DNA of 35,106 nucleotides from Fibrobacter sp. GTDB taxonomy: Bacteria > Fibrobacterota > Chitinivibrionia > Chitinivibrionales > Chitinispirillaceae. A model generated the notes under the pieces. That model had not been told where the DNA came from. It did no database searches and saw only the letters and a program-made list of their open reading frames with translations. This document shows, one piece after another, positions 1 to 9,170 of the stretch. The first letter of the stretch is position 1. Each line of letters opens with the position of its first letter. Location: contig JAAYYB010000302.1 in assembly GCA_012515615.1 (NCBI GenBank), forward strand, positions 1 to 35,106. Reading direction: 5' to 3'. The translations under genes were made by a program, and so were the position numbers.

Positions 1-3000
1 ACACATCAAGGTAAACTTCACCAATCAGCCCCGATGGCCTGCCGTTCATTCTGAGCATGTTGTCAAGGGTGTTAAGAACCCCGATCTCCAGCTCGTTGCG
101 TTTAGGTTCACAAACCGAAGTTATGTCAATCTCCATGGGGTGCCAGTTGAAGACACGAAGCGGTTTGTCATTAACAGAGACACTTGTTGTGCCTGAAACC
201 TGAGAGAATCTCAGTACCAGTTTTTTATAATCATTGGGAATCTCAAATGATTGCTTGTAAACGCCAGTACCGCTGAGGTATGGATACCCGTGCCTGGTCC
301 AGGAATCATTACTTACCGGTGCGCCGGAGTTGTCGATTGTCCAGCCGTTCTGCCCCTTGCTGACAGTGAAATTCCCCAGAATCAGCGGTGGATACAGAAT
401 TGTACTGGGGTCGGTAACAAAACCGGTAGTCCTGATTGAAATCCGGTTGGAACCCTTAACCAGACTGCTCTTGATATTATAAAGAATCGTATTTTTCCCG
501 AATAACTGTTTTACTGAAAGTGGAATCTCGGGTATCGGATCCGTTGAAACGGTGTCACCGGCCTGGATCTTTACTGCAGCAGCTGCAGTATGCCTGTTTA
601 CCCTCGCACCATTCACACTTACTTCTATCTGGTTTTCGGCAACAGGAAGCCCATTAAGCCCCCCAAGCCCGTTCAGGAGAAAGTAACAGCTTTCCGGAAT
701 AATTTTAGCCTGAAAATTAGACTCATAGAAATGAGAGAACCCGCCAGATTCACGACTCAGCCCTATTCTCAAATTCCATGTCGCCATTGGCAAAGCGTTG
801 AGAGACTGTGCCTCAAAAGCCCACTGATCTTTAAAAACAATTCTATAACTGCGCTGAGGCATCGAAAAGGGGTTTATCCCTTGACGCTGACGCTTCGATG
901 AACCCTGCTGTGAAATACGGGTAGATGAGCTCACGATAAAAAAGGTGCTAATCGGTGCAATATTAATCGTAAAAGCACAACGAGAGTCCTCTTTTTCAAT
1001 CTCGTCAATTTCAACAATATCGCCGGTTTCACAATCTATAGCGGCAAAATGCTTACTCTCAGGAAGCTCAATTCTGGCCGTGTATTCTTTGGTATCAGAG
1101 GTGTTGTGAATCAAATACACATCATAGCCCTCTGATGCACCCCAGGCACTGTAGATATCTGTTCCGGCTTTTCCGTTAACGGTTAATTTTACGATCGGCT
1201 TTACATTCAGTGATTCTTCCAGTGCCGCAGTAGAAACCACCCTGGCTCTACCTTTTTTTGAAGTGGTAATCTTCTCAATGCGGGAAGTTACAGACGCCGT
1301 CACGCCATCTTCTGTTGTCCCCTTTGGAGCCTCATCTAAAAAGATCACATTCCCGTCTTTCTGCAGGAGTTTTTCAACAAAGGATAAGACTTCACGTGAT
1401 ATAAAGGGTGGATAAGGGATCAGAAGAAGCTGGTAATTTCCTTTTCGAATACGATCCGCAGTGCCGAATTCACCGTTTGTACGGACAGTGCAGCTATTCA
1501 GGAATTCTTCATTGACTATATCATAAGAGATGCTTGACCTCTCAAGACTTCCAAGTACTTTCTGAAGTACGAGGTTACCTTTAATAACAGTTTCGTTATT
1601 TGAAGGCACATAGCCTGCGATCATCTGCGCAGACGGCGACAAAACCGCCACCTGACGATTCCAGTGAAGATCTTTCAGCATCTCCTGTGCCCTTGACATA
1701 TATCCGCAAAGCGGCTTCATGTGCTCCCATCCGGGTGCATACCATGCGGGATTAAACGGAGTCTTAAGGTAGCTGCGCTGATCAACGTTGAAATAACAGC
1801 CGTCTATCAAAACTTTAGAAGTGCCGGCCAGCATTCCTTTATCAAATTCACACTTCAATGACTGTACGGTGCCGGCATTTCCGGCACGGTTACGCCCGAC
1901 AACCAAAACTGTCTCGCGGCGGTACTGATTGGCATTGGTATCAGCAACAGTACGCAGTAAATGATAATTCTGATCTGTTCCATCAAGGTTCTGCAACCCG
2001 ACAAAAGAATACGCCATCTCGGATGGAACAACCGGATCAATTAGCCCGTTTGCGTTGCTCAATAGATTTCTCTCCGGACAGAGAACCCATTGCGATATAC
2101 GGTTTTTCTTTGCCCACGCCTCCAGAGGCGAAGCAAACCTTTCATACATAGACTGCAGAAGAAAGGTATAAATCTGCTGGCGTGTTTTAAAGGCCTGAGT
2201 ACAGCTTTCATAAAACAGAGCCGGTAGCAGCTTTATGAGCTCTTTTTTATACTTTCCACGGAATTTTACAACAAGATCATCATCCCACGGAATTGTATTG
2301 TCCGCAGGAAGCACTGCTGGCATTTCATTTAAAAAGCCTTCAAAGGTCGTGGGCACATATTTCACAAACAATGGTTTAAGGGCTTCAAGAACATTCTGAA
2401 TGTATACCTGTGCAGTCCTGGGATTAAAGACATTAGGTATGTATCCCTTTGCCGGCTCCCTGGTATATTCTTTACGGAATACAAAAATTTTCCATTCCCC
2501 ATCCTGCACCTTCCAGACTATCGGAGCATTGGCGTTCTTTGATGTAAGCTCTTTGACATCAGCAAGATTCAGAAGGTTATTCTGCAGTTTAGCCAGAAGG
2601 ACATAACAGTCCTGCGTATCAGTAATCTCGATTACACTCTGTCCGGCAGGATTAATAATATCGGTGAGTTTAAGCTGCTGAGCCCGAAGTTTTCTGGACT
2701 GATTCATCTCATTTGCTAAAGCACGGCTCCAGGGGAGTGAGAAGTCTTCTGCAAGACGAATTGCGACCTTTTTCTCGCTGGCTATCTGAAGAACAGTTCC
2801 AAAGAGCTCAACAAATTCTTCGGAGTTAAAAGCCGGCTCCATATCGCGCCCCGGCCGGATCGCTATCCCGCCAAAACCCTGCGCAATTAAAGAATTTAAC
2901 TGCTCAATCATAACATCTTTATTGATGTTGAGATTCCAGATCCAGACCGCCCAGGGTTGAGATTCCCGACCCGGCTTGGTGATAGCGTTTTTGAGATTCT

Positions 3001-3004
3001 TCAA
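1..3004 (-). CDS. GH106-like glycoside hydrolase (alpha-L-rhamnosidase-type), 3' end outside window
   Basis: The frame is open for 1001 codons from 3004 to the left edge with no stop, so the C-terminus is cut off. The start is TTG at 3002-3004: a TAG in frame at 3014-3016 leaves no other early start, and AGGAG lies just upstream. An early PWAVWIWN segment, then GFGGIAIRPG, and FLNEMP (Glu about residue 227) followed by a WDDD...LPALF stretch resemble the GH106 barrel. The end (GVYKQSFEIP, NELEIGVLNTLDN, GLIGEVYLDV) looks like the galactose-binding jelly-roll common to GH106 and GH2 enzymes. The family cleaves terminal rhamnose from plant or microbial glycans. No signal peptide is visible, so it probably acts on imported oligosaccharides. 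The substrate is not determined by the sequence; catalytic residues were not verified. Confidence 0.72.
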   Translation of the reverse strand, partial: MKNLKNAITKPGRESQPWAVWIWNLNINKDVMIEQLNSLIAQGFGGIAIRPGRDMEPAFNSEEFVELFGTVLQIASEKKVAIRLAEDFSLPWSRALANEMNQSRKLRAQQLKLTDIINPAGQSVIEITDTQDCYVLLAKLQNNLLNLADVKELTSKNANAPIVWKVQDGEWKIFVFRKEYTREPAKGYIPNVFNPRTAQVYIQNVLEALKPLFVKYVPTTFEGFLNEMPAVLPADNTIPWDDDLVVKFRGKYKKELIKLLPALFYESCTQAFKTRQQIYTFLLQSMYERFASPLEAWAKKNRISQWVLCPERNLLSNANGLIDPVVPSEMAYSFVGLQNLDGTDQNYHLLRTVADTNANQYRRETVLVVGRNRAGNAGTVQSLKCEFDKGMLAGTSKVLIDGCYFNVDQRSYLKTPFNPAWYAPGWEHMKPLCGYMSRAQEMLKDLHWNRQVAVLSPSAQMIAGYVPSNNETVIKGNLVLQKVLGSLERSSISYDIVNEEFLNSCTVRTNGEFGTADRIRKGNYQLLLIPYPPFISREVLSFVEKLLQKDGNVIFLDEAPKGTTEDGVTASVTSRIEKITTSKKGRARVVSTAALEESLNVKPIVKLTVNGKAGTDIYSAWGASEGYDVYLIHNTSDTKEYTARIELPESKHFAAIDCETGDIVEIDEIEKEDSRCAFTINIAPISTFFIVSSSTRISQQGSSKRQRQGINPFSMPQRSYRIVFKDQWAFEAQSLNALPMATWNLRIGLSRESGGFSHFYESNFQAKIIPESCYFLLNGLGGLNGLPVAENQIEVSVNGARVNRHTAAAAVKIQAGDTVSTDPIPEIPLSVKQLFGKNTILYNIKSSLVKGSNRISIRTTGFVTDPSTILYPPLILGNFTVSKGQNGWTIDNSGAPVSNDSWTRHGYPYLSGTGVYKQSFEIPNDYKKLVLRFSQVSGTTSVSVNDKPLRVFNWHPMEIDITSVCEPKRNELEIGVLNTLDNMLRMNGRPSGLIGEVYLDV

Positions 3005-3341
3005 ACTAAACTCCTATCATGAAAATTGAAATTATCTGATAGAGTAATCAAAATAGAACTCCTAAGGGATTCCGTTAACCGCTGAAATGAATTTCAGAGG
3101 GCAGTTAGAACAGAGGTCTAACGATCTGCACAGAATATATTTATTAATTTATATCAAATAATTACTTTAGTCAATTCCTTTTTATACCCGCCTTTTACAT
3201 ACGGGTAGCTTAATCCTTTTCATTTCAACGACTTACACAAATTGAACTAATTTGATTCAAAATTATTTAATCGTTTAAATTTGATCGCCTGTACACCCCT
3301 GTCTTATACCCGCAACACCAGTATCTTTTCCTTAATGCCCT
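3005..3341. other. AT-rich intergenic region with three short inverted repeats
   Basis: I see no gene. It lies upstream of the GH106-like gene and downstream of the LOG-like gene, both minus strand, so it should hold the glycosidase promoter. Three palindromes stand out: CTGAAA-tgaa-TTTCAG at 3082-3097, TACCCG-(11 nt)-CGGGTA at 3185-3207, and ATTTAA-tcgt-TTAAAT at 3265-3280. The first is operator-like in size and lies about 80 bp upstream of the glycosidase start. No regulator gene is adjacent to test this. Confidence 0.35.
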
Positions 3342-3839
3342 CTAATGCCTTATCTTACTTAGAGTATCCAGAGCCAGTCCAATTGCCTGTCTGGCATCAA
3401 AAGCTTCTTTAAACCGGGACATATCAACCACACCAATTCTCTTAAGATCCCATGAGCCTGGAAAGTAAATAACTGTCTTTCCTGTGGCCAGCGCTAACGC
3501 AATCTCACTGAGAGTACCGTATTCACCGGGGAAAGCAATCAAAACATCGGCCGTATTGACCACCAGAACATTCCTGGCTACACCCATTCCTGTCGGAACT
3601 GCGATATGGACAAACTGATTCGCATCACTTTTAACATTCCCGGGCAGAAAACCCAGCACTTTGCCCCCGTTCTCGAAAGCACCTTTGCTGACTGCTTCCA
3701 TGGTACCGCCAAGTCCGCCGCAAACCAGAACGGCACCCCTGACAGCGATATGGCTACCCAGTTCATATGCAAGCTGATAGTTCTCAGGTGTGGCAGTACT
3801 GCCACCTACAACCCCGATAATCGGTTTCTGCTGAAACAA
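3342..3839 (-). CDS. TIGR00725/LOG-like Rossmann nucleotide-binding protein
   Basis: A protein of 165 residues related to the LOG (lysine decarboxylase-like) superfamily. It begins with a Rossmann strand and loop (IIGVVGGS), has the CGGLGGTMEAVSKGA segment in place of the usual CGGG-GxM-A motif, and carries FPGEYGTLSEIALAL, the counterpart of PGGxGTxxE in LOG phosphoribohydrolases. True LOG enzymes release cytokinin-like bases from nucleoside monophosphates. This TIGR00725-type branch has no settled role, so function is left open. The start is TTG at 3837-3839 with GGGGGAG just upstream. It follows the YjbQ gene by 19 bp and is likely the last gene of the pgi transcript. Confidence 0.8.
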   Translation of the reverse strand: MFQQKPIIGVVGGSTATPENYQLAYELGSHIAVRGAVLVCGGLGGTMEAVSKGAFENGGKVLGFLPGNVKSDANQFVHIAVPTGMGVARNVLVVNTADVLIAFPGEYGTLSEIALALATGKTVIYFPGSWDLKRIGVVDMSRFKEAFDARQAIGLALDTLSKIRH

Positions 3840-3858
3840 GATCTCCCCCCGGAATTAT

Positions 3859-4275
3859 CTATTCACCAATGATTTTAATCAGAACCCTTTTAGGGCGTCT
3901 TCCATCAAATTCCCCATAAAAAATCTGCTCCCATGGCCCGAAATCAAGCCTCGCGCCACTTACCGCCACCACGACTTCCCTTCCCATGATCTGACGCTTC
4001 AGGTGAGCATCACCGTTATCCTCTGCTCCGTTATGCCTGTAGCTGGAAACTGGCTCATGGGGGGCAAGATTCTCAAGCCACTCATCAAAATCCCTGATTA
4101 AGCCCTGCTCGTCATCATTGATAAACACACTGGCTGTGATATGCATCGCGTTGACAAGGCACAACCCTTCTGAGATTCCACTCTCTTTAAGAGCAGCCTC
4201 AACCTCACCGGTGATGTTGAAATAATCCCTGCGGTGAGGTGAGTTGAAGGTAAGAACCTTCCTGAAGGATTTCAT
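3859..4275 (-). CDS. YjbQ/UPF0047 family protein
   Basis: 138 residues, the usual length for UPF0047. Family hallmarks are present: a His-centred [11 protein letters not shown] segment (usually HTTA), [18 protein letters not shown], and [14 protein letters not shown] near the C-terminus. Family members are compact, often trimeric, proteins; E. coli YjbQ has been linked to weak thiamine-phosphate synthase activity, but the physiological role is uncertain. The ATG overlaps the pgi stop by four bases (ATGA type), so translation is probably coupled to pgi. Confidence 0.88.
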   Translation of the reverse strand: MKSFRKVLTFNSPHRRDYFNITGEVEAALKESGISEGLCLVNAMHITASVFINDDEQGLIRDFDEWLENLAPHEPVSSYRHNGAEDNGDAHLKRQIMGREVVVAVSGARLDFGPWEQIFYGEFDGRRPKRVLIKIIGE

Positions 4276-5621
4276 AACTGCATGCTGCCGGTGCGCGATA
4301 AAAGCTGTTCACGGAGTTTCTCAAAGCCGCCTTTGCCCAGAAGCGCAAACATGTTTTTCTTGTAAGCCTCTACTCCGGGCTGATCGAAAGGATTTACCCT
4401 GAGCATGTAACCGGAGATCGCGATTGCTTTCTCGAAAAAGTAGAAGAGCTGACCCAGAGTTTTCTCAGAGCGGTCCTCAAGGGAAATTGTAGCCGACGGG
4501 ACCCCTCCATCGACATGAGCCAGTAAAGTACCTTTGTAGGCATTGAGGTTTATCTCCTCGAAGCTCCTTGATGCCAGATAATTCAGTTCATCACTGTCAT
4601 CATCAAACTTGGGAACCTCGACGGTGCGGTTTGTCTTCTTCAACAAAACGAAGGTCTCAAATACGTTTCTTATACCTTCCTGCATCCACTGGCCTAATGA
4701 GTGCAGATCGGTTGTGTAGTCCAGTGCCGCCGGAAAGATTCCGGTACCGCACTTGCCTTCGCTCTCCCCTGCAAGCTGCTTCCACCACTCACTTACGAAG
4801 TGAAGCTGCGGCTGGAAAGCTGCCATGACTTCGGTGGTAAACCCTTTTCTGAACAGGATGTTCCTGACAGCGGCGTAGTGGGCCGAGAGGTTGTTTTCGT
4901 AGTTGTCTCCGCTGCAGAAATCCATCGATTCTGATGCGCCAGTGAGGAGGTTTCTGATGTCAATTCCGGAGACTGCGATAGGGAAAAGACCCACCGGAGT
5001 GAGAACAGAGAACCTGCCGCCTACATCGGAGGGGATCTCAAAAGTAGTGTACCCCTCTTCCCTGGCGAGTTTGCGCAGGGCACCTTTTGCAGGATCAGTA
5101 GTGGCGATAATGCGCGATGCGGCTTCTTTTTTTCCGTACCGTTTTTCCATGAACTGGCGAATGACCCTGAAGGCAACTCCGGGTTCGGTTGTTGTTCCGC
5201 TCTTGGATATCATATTAACCGCCACACTGCGGTCCTTGACCATATCGAGCAGGTCCGCGATGTAATCGGAGTTTATGGAGTGGCCGGCAAAAACGACTCT
5301 GGGCTTTCTCATATCCTCAAAAGATGAAGAGAGAAATTCAATCGCCGCGCGTGCGCCCAGGTATGATCCGCCGATTCCCACACAAATCAGGATGTCGGCC
5401 TTTTCTTTAATTTCAGAGGCTTTGGATGCAATGGAATCTACGACTGACGGGGAAATGGTCCTGGGGAGATCTAGCCAGCCCAGAAAATCATTACCCGGAC
5501 CGGAGCGTCCGGAGAGCATCTTTTCGGCTGATGCTATTGACTGATTATAGTTTTCCAGCTCATCTTTGTTAATGAAGCCGCTGAGCAGCTTGTCATTATA
5601 GCTTATTTTTGCTTTTGACAT
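4272..5621 (-). CDS. pgi: glucose-6-phosphate isomerase
   Basis: 449 residues from the ATG at 5619-5621, chosen because AAAGGATT lies upstream; the frame extends further 5' to 5648 without support. It interconverts glucose 6-phosphate and fructose 6-phosphate in the cytoplasm. Motifs include the sugar-phosphate loop [32 protein letters not shown] (phosphate-binding SIS loop), [28 protein letters not shown], and the C-terminal block around [19 protein letters not shown] with the catalytic Lys. The length fits the compact bacterial (Bacillus-like) branch rather than the ~550-residue enterobacterial type. It leads a minus-strand set with the YjbQ and LOG-like genes. Confidence 0.97.
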   Translation of the reverse strand: MSKAKISYNDKLLSGFINKDELENYNQSIASAEKMLSGRSGPGNDFLGWLDLPRTISPSVVDSIASKASEIKEKADILICVGIGGSYLGARAAIEFLSSSFEDMRKPRVVFAGHSINSDYIADLLDMVKDRSVAVNMISKSGTTTEPGVAFRVIRQFMEKRYGKKEAASRIIATTDPAKGALRKLAREEGYTTFEIPSDVGGRFSVLTPVGLFPIAVSGIDIRNLLTGASESMDFCSGDNYENNLSAHYAAVRNILFRKGFTTEVMAAFQPQLHFVSEWWKQLAGESEGKCGTGIFPAALDYTTDLHSLGQWMQEGIRNVFETFVLLKKTNRTVEVPKFDDDSDELNYLASRSFEEINLNAYKGTLLAHVDGGVPSATISLEDRSEKTLGQLFYFFEKAIAISGYMLRVNPFDQPGVEAYKKNMFALLGKGGFEKLREQLLSRTGSMQL

Positions 5622-5788
5622 GAGAAATCCTTTGTGAATTTGACACACAGATAATTATCCCGATCCAACCCGAAGTCTCAGAGAAAATATATTCCTGAAG
5701 CTTCTCAAGGTACACTGATTTGAGTATTACATATAAGTGTGCTGGTAACAGACGAAATGCGCAACCGGGGAACGGAAAAATCATTTAC

Positions 5789-6412
5789 TTATTCTTTGAT
5801 GATTCCCTGAGGTTTAGAGAAATTCACTATGACAGCGCCGTTGTATTCATGCGGAAGCCTCTTTACAATAAACTGGGCCTTAAGTAAATAGTAACAACAC
5901 ATCACCTCAGCAGGAATCGTGACACTGCACAAAGTTATGCCAGGAATCATCCAGGCCGGCGAACGGATCCAATCAGTATCGCCTGAACCCAATGCCGCCA
6001 CAGGAAATGCAATGACAGTTATTCCAAGCCAGACCACACCCGGAAGGCCGATCAATGCAAATAAACCGGACCTTTTTTTGTATTTTGTCTCCTGATCAAA
6101 AATCTCCTTCACATTTTCATATTTACCGCCATCTCTTATCAGCTGTTCACTACTCACGTATTGACTGTAAAAATTCAAATACCCGTCTCTCCAGTTATGA
6201 TGCCTGACGAGCCTGCTTAACAAAAGCGAATCCTCTGCAATACCTGTCCCGAACAGGCTGTCGAGCCTTTTTATGTCTTTAAGCATGGAAGATTGGCTCA
6301 GGTGATACCTGCTGAAGTTTTTATAATAGTTTTGAAGGGTGATCTGTGAAAAACAGTTAAGAACAGTTATAAAGAACAGTATCAGGCCGACTTTTGTTGC
6401 GCATGTTTTCAT
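5789..6412 (-). CDS. hypothetical exported/membrane protein
   Basis: 207 residues, not recognised. The N-terminus is a signal peptide or signal anchor (KVGLILFFITVLNCFSQ). A charged middle part (about 25-110) contains KYKKRSG just before a hydrophobic segment GLFALIGLPGVVWLGITVIAFPVAAL, then a second hydrophobic stretch around MIPGITLCSVTIPAEVMCCYYLL, and a short soluble tail. This suggests an inner-membrane protein with a periplasmic N-terminal part. GGAG lies about 8 bp before the ATG. It starts 39 bp after the stop of the EIIA-DAC gene and could share its transcript. Confidence 0.6.
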   Translation of the reverse strand: MKTCATKVGLILFFITVLNCFSQITLQNYYKNFSRYHLSQSSMLKDIKRLDSLFGTGIAEDSLLLSRLVRHHNWRDGYLNFYSQYVSSEQLIRDGGKYENVKEIFDQETKYKKRSGLFALIGLPGVVWLGITVIAFPVAALGSGDTDWIRSPAWMIPGITLCSVTIPAEVMCCYYLLKAQFIVKRLPHEYNGAVIVNFSKPQGIIKE

Positions 6413-6451
6413 ACAGCAGTCTCCAGGAAGTTGCTACCTCCCTGAAATGCC

Positions 6452-7840
6452 CTACAAAAATCTCTGCACCAGGCTTTTTTCCCTCACCACGGGCCTGGCA
6501 ATTGACATCATTATGACACCACTTTTAAAAATCGTTACTGTACCGGTCGACTCAGAGATGGTCACAGCCAGTGCATTTGTACAGGAGGTGATTCCCGCTG
6601 CCGCCACATGCCTTGAGCCATACCCCCCGGGCAGCGAAGGAAGTTCATCGGTAATCTGGGGCCTCAGATAGCTTCCGGCCGACAGAACTATACCATCACC
6701 GGTTACTATGAATGCACCATCGATGCTTGCAAATTCCTTCAAGGTCTCAACCAGCCCCGGATCCAGGATATTTCTTTCAGCCTCGCTGTAGCCGCGGAAA
6801 GGGTTTATTATAAGCTGCCTGACATAGGCATTAACTGAATTTGTGTCCCCCAGGACAAAAATTGTTCCTACCGGCTTTCCCTCACGCCCCTCAATCGCAA
6901 TTTCACCGGCCAGACCTATTATCCGCTCCAGCACCTCAGGCTTTACATCCGGTGGAATGATGTTATGTGCTGATGTAAAATAGAATTCATACTCCAGGGC
7001 AATATCGATTGTGACAACCGTATCAAAAACACCGTTTTTAGAATTGCCGGATATGCAGACCACCGTATCCTCTTTACCGATCAGACTGCGCGAGAGTGCA
7101 AGCAGTATTCCTATTTTCATCTGTCCTGTGCGGGAACCCGGTATTGATGGTGCCTGAAGGATTCCGGAGATACGCTTATCTTTTATCAGGTCAAATCTGG
7201 TTTTATTGCTGGTAACTATAATCAGCCTGGGTTTACTTTTAAGCTGATCGAGGAAGTCGTTGTCTTTTGATGCATCTGCAAATACCATCAAGGCCGAAGC
7301 CTTGACATCTCTTGCGAGTTCGACTGCTGCATTTATCAGCGGATTGACACTTTTCTTTGATTTCTGCAGCTTTTCTTCAGGAATGCCTTTTTTCATGGAT
7401 TCAAGTATAATCCTTAGATCTGTGGTGCCCTCAACAGAAAGTATCTGCTCACGCACAGAATCGGTCTTGATAAACGCTGCGATCTCGGAGAGAATCTGCA
7501 GCTGTTTATTGTTGTCTGCATCATCCCTGGCCACCAGAAGAATAATTATGTGAGCCAGTGCTCCTCTCGCAGCATCGTAACTTATTCCAGCCAGACTGCG
7601 GCCCACAATTATCGCGAATTCTTCTTTAATCGGACCGCGGGCATGAGGAAGGGCAAGTCCCTGGCCTATGAACGTTGATGCGGATTCTTCCCTCTTCAGG
7701 ATCTCATCCAGTAACGTCTTCTGTTTGCGTACATCGAGTGCTTTACATAATGTAAGCGTGATTTCCTTGAAGGCCTCCACCTTCTCTTCAGCTCTCAGCT
7801 CAACGACTGTTGGTAGAACAAGATAGTCTTCAAAAAGCAA
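6452..7840 (-). CDS. PTS EIIA / PK_C-like / diadenylate cyclase (DAC) fusion protein
   Basis: 462 residues in three parts. Residues 1-150 look like a PTS EIIA type 2 (fructose/nitrogen) domain; the GLALPHARGP motif places the phosphorylatable His at 66. Residues about 165-285 (NPLINAAVELARDVKASALMVF, then RLIIVTSNK) resemble the pyruvate-kinase C-terminal fold that precedes the cyclase in archaeal DacZ proteins. Residues about 300-450 are a DisA_N/DAC domain: the DGA motif is at 374-376, and the RHR motif reads R410-H411-V412 followed by AAA. DAC domains join two ATP into cyclic di-AMP. The inferred role is c-di-AMP synthesis sensed or gated by PTS phosphorylation; the altered third residue of RHR leaves activity unproven. 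Start TTG at 7838-7840 with GAGGTGA overlapping the end of the acyltransferase gene; the gap is 8 bp, so the two genes are probably co-translated. Confidence 0.82.
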   Translation of the reverse strand: MLFEDYLVLPTVVELRAEEKVEAFKEITLTLCKALDVRKQKTLLDEILKREESASTFIGQGLALPHARGPIKEEFAIIVGRSLAGISYDAARGALAHIIILLVARDDADNNKQLQILSEIAAFIKTDSVREQILSVEGTTDLRIILESMKKGIPEEKLQKSKKSVNPLINAAVELARDVKASALMVFADASKDNDFLDQLKSKPRLIIVTSNKTRFDLIKDKRISGILQAPSIPGSRTGQMKIGILLALSRSLIGKEDTVVCISGNSKNGVFDTVVTIDIALEYEFYFTSAHNIIPPDVKPEVLERIIGLAGEIAIEGREGKPVGTIFVLGDTNSVNAYVRQLIINPFRGYSEAERNILDPGLVETLKEFASIDGAFIVTGDGIVLSAGSYLRPQITDELPSLPGGYGSRHVAAAGITSCTNALAVTISESTGTVTIFKSGVIMMSIARPVVREKSLVQRFL

Positions 7841-7848
7841 AATTCACC

Positions 7849-8961
7849 TCACAGTTTTATCGATTGGGCAAAGTAATCAATTATTTCCTGTTTCTTTATT
7901 GATAAACGTCCGTTTTTGAAACTGACCGCTTTTGTCCTCACAAGATGTTCTATTCCGGTTTTAACAATCGACTCTGGAGTTTCCGTATCTACCTGCTTCA
8001 GGTTGCGGGATACTTCAGCCAGTTTCTTGAGAAGCGAAGGGATCTCAGAAGAGATCTGATCTGTGCCTGTAAATTTTCCATTCTTTAGTATAAAGGCAAC
8101 CAGATGAACCGGTAAAATCCTGAAAAGATTAATAAACCTGGCCTGAATTACATCACTGACCTTCTGCATGGAAGCCCTGTGTGATGAAAAATCGTCACGG
8201 GCATTTTCAATTCTGTTTGCAGAAACATCAACCATCTCGCGGACAGAAACCGGGGTTTCATAATCGACGTAAATTTTCCCGTACTTCTTTTTTCCGGTGT
8301 ATTTTGCGGCCATCGCCGGAGCATAAGCAAGTATATCGGCGCCAAAATACATGATATTCCCCAATATTCTTTTAAATGCTGGATTTGTACGTTTGCGGTA
8401 CGACTTGCCTTTCAGAAGCATTTTAAAATAGGGAAGGTCCGGAGGGTATTCATATGAAACAGCAATCGGCAGAAGATAAACATCACTCTGAGGATTCTCA
8501 GCCTGCAGAAGCACCGAGGCGCCCAGGATGCCGTATTTTATGTCAAGCATCGAACCAGAGTAACTCCTCCCCCCCTCTGGAAAAAGTATTACCGCCTGCC
8601 CACCCTGAAGCATAGATTTGACACTTTTACAAAGGTTACGAACGTAGTTGCGTTCAAAACCGGTATCACGTGAAACCGGAAACGCTCCCCAGTTCTTGAA
8701 ACGGGGGCCCAGATAGGGAAGATTGGTGAGATTGTCACCTGCGGCAAACCTTAATCCTCTGAAACCTTTTCTGAAAAAATAATGCCCCACCAGAAAATAA
8801 TCCGTATGGCTGCGATGAGTGCTGACAAGCATCAGTGGACTCTTCTGAATCTCCGGTGGATTGAGCTCCGGACCGTTTATCTCTACCCCGGAAAAAGCAG
8901 TATCAAAGAACCTCTGTACGCTTCCACCTACATTACTGATTGCCTGATCAGACGAGTGCAT
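7849..8961 (-). CDS. PlsB-type glycerol-3-phosphate/lysophosphatidate acyltransferase
   Basis: 370 residues with all four blocks of the PlsB/PlsC acyltransferase superfamily: block I HRSHTD (His49, Asp54, the HX4D catalytic pair), block II AGDNLTNLPYLGPRFKNWGAFPVSR, block III FPEGGRSYSG (127-136) and block IV LLPIAVSYE. HRSHTDY and GDNL are closer to PlsB/GPAT than to PlsC. The protein is less than half as long as E. coli PlsB (807 residues), with little beyond the catalytic domain except a helical C-terminal part. It should add an acyl chain to glycerol 3-phosphate or a related acceptor at the inner membrane. Upstream of the EIIA-DAC gene in the same direction, 8 bp apart, so an operon is likely. 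Acceptor specificity cannot be read by eye. Confidence 0.85.
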   Translation of the reverse strand: MHSSDQAISNVGGSVQRFFDTAFSGVEINGPELNPPEIQKSPLMLVSTHRSHTDYFLVGHYFFRKGFRGLRFAAGDNLTNLPYLGPRFKNWGAFPVSRDTGFERNYVRNLCKSVKSMLQGGQAVILFPEGGRSYSGSMLDIKYGILGASVLLQAENPQSDVYLLPIAVSYEYPPDLPYFKMLLKGKSYRKRTNPAFKRILGNIMYFGADILAYAPAMAAKYTGKKKYGKIYVDYETPVSVREMVDVSANRIENARDDFSSHRASMQKVSDVIQARFINLFRILPVHLVAFILKNGKFTGTDQISSEIPSLLKKLAEVSRNLKQVDTETPESIVKTGIEHLVRTKAVSFKNGRLSIKKQEIIDYFAQSIKL

Positions 8962-9078
8962 CTAAATACCTGCCTAAAAACAATAAATGTTAAATTAAAC
9001 TGGAAAAATAGGATTTGAAGAGATTAAAACCAAGGTAAATTATAGATACAAGTTAAAAGCCGAAAGTTAAGTTCAGAT

Positions 9079-9097
9079 GCCAGATAAAGAATCTGGC
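9079..9097. other. Perfect 7-bp hairpin of unclear role
   Basis: GCCAGAT-aaaga-ATCTGGC forms a perfect stem with a 5-nt loop. On neither strand is it followed directly by a long T-run, though it lies just downstream of the T-tract of the adjacent minus-strand terminator. It may stabilise the 3' end of the zinc-finger gene transcript. Confidence 0.35.
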
Positions 9098-9099
9098 TT

Positions 9100-9140
9100 A
9101 AAAACGAAAGTCACAACCCGGACATTCCGACTTGTGACTT
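9100..9140 (-). terminator. Rho-independent terminator of the zinc-finger gene
   Basis: On the minus strand, AAGTCACAA (9140-9132) pairs with TTGTGACTT (9116-9108). The 15-nt loop contains a nested CGG/CCG pair. The stem is followed by TCGTTTTT (T-run 9104-9100). It lies 31 bp past the stop of the 9171-9629 gene. Confidence 0.6.
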
Positions 9141-9170
9141 CCTAACTTCCTGACCTGCAACCCGTAAATT

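Noticed and set aside
251..2606. Several 60-100-codon frames inside the first 3 kb
   Set aside because: They are shadows of the continuous minus-strand glycosidase frame, which is open to the window edge and encodes clear family motifs.
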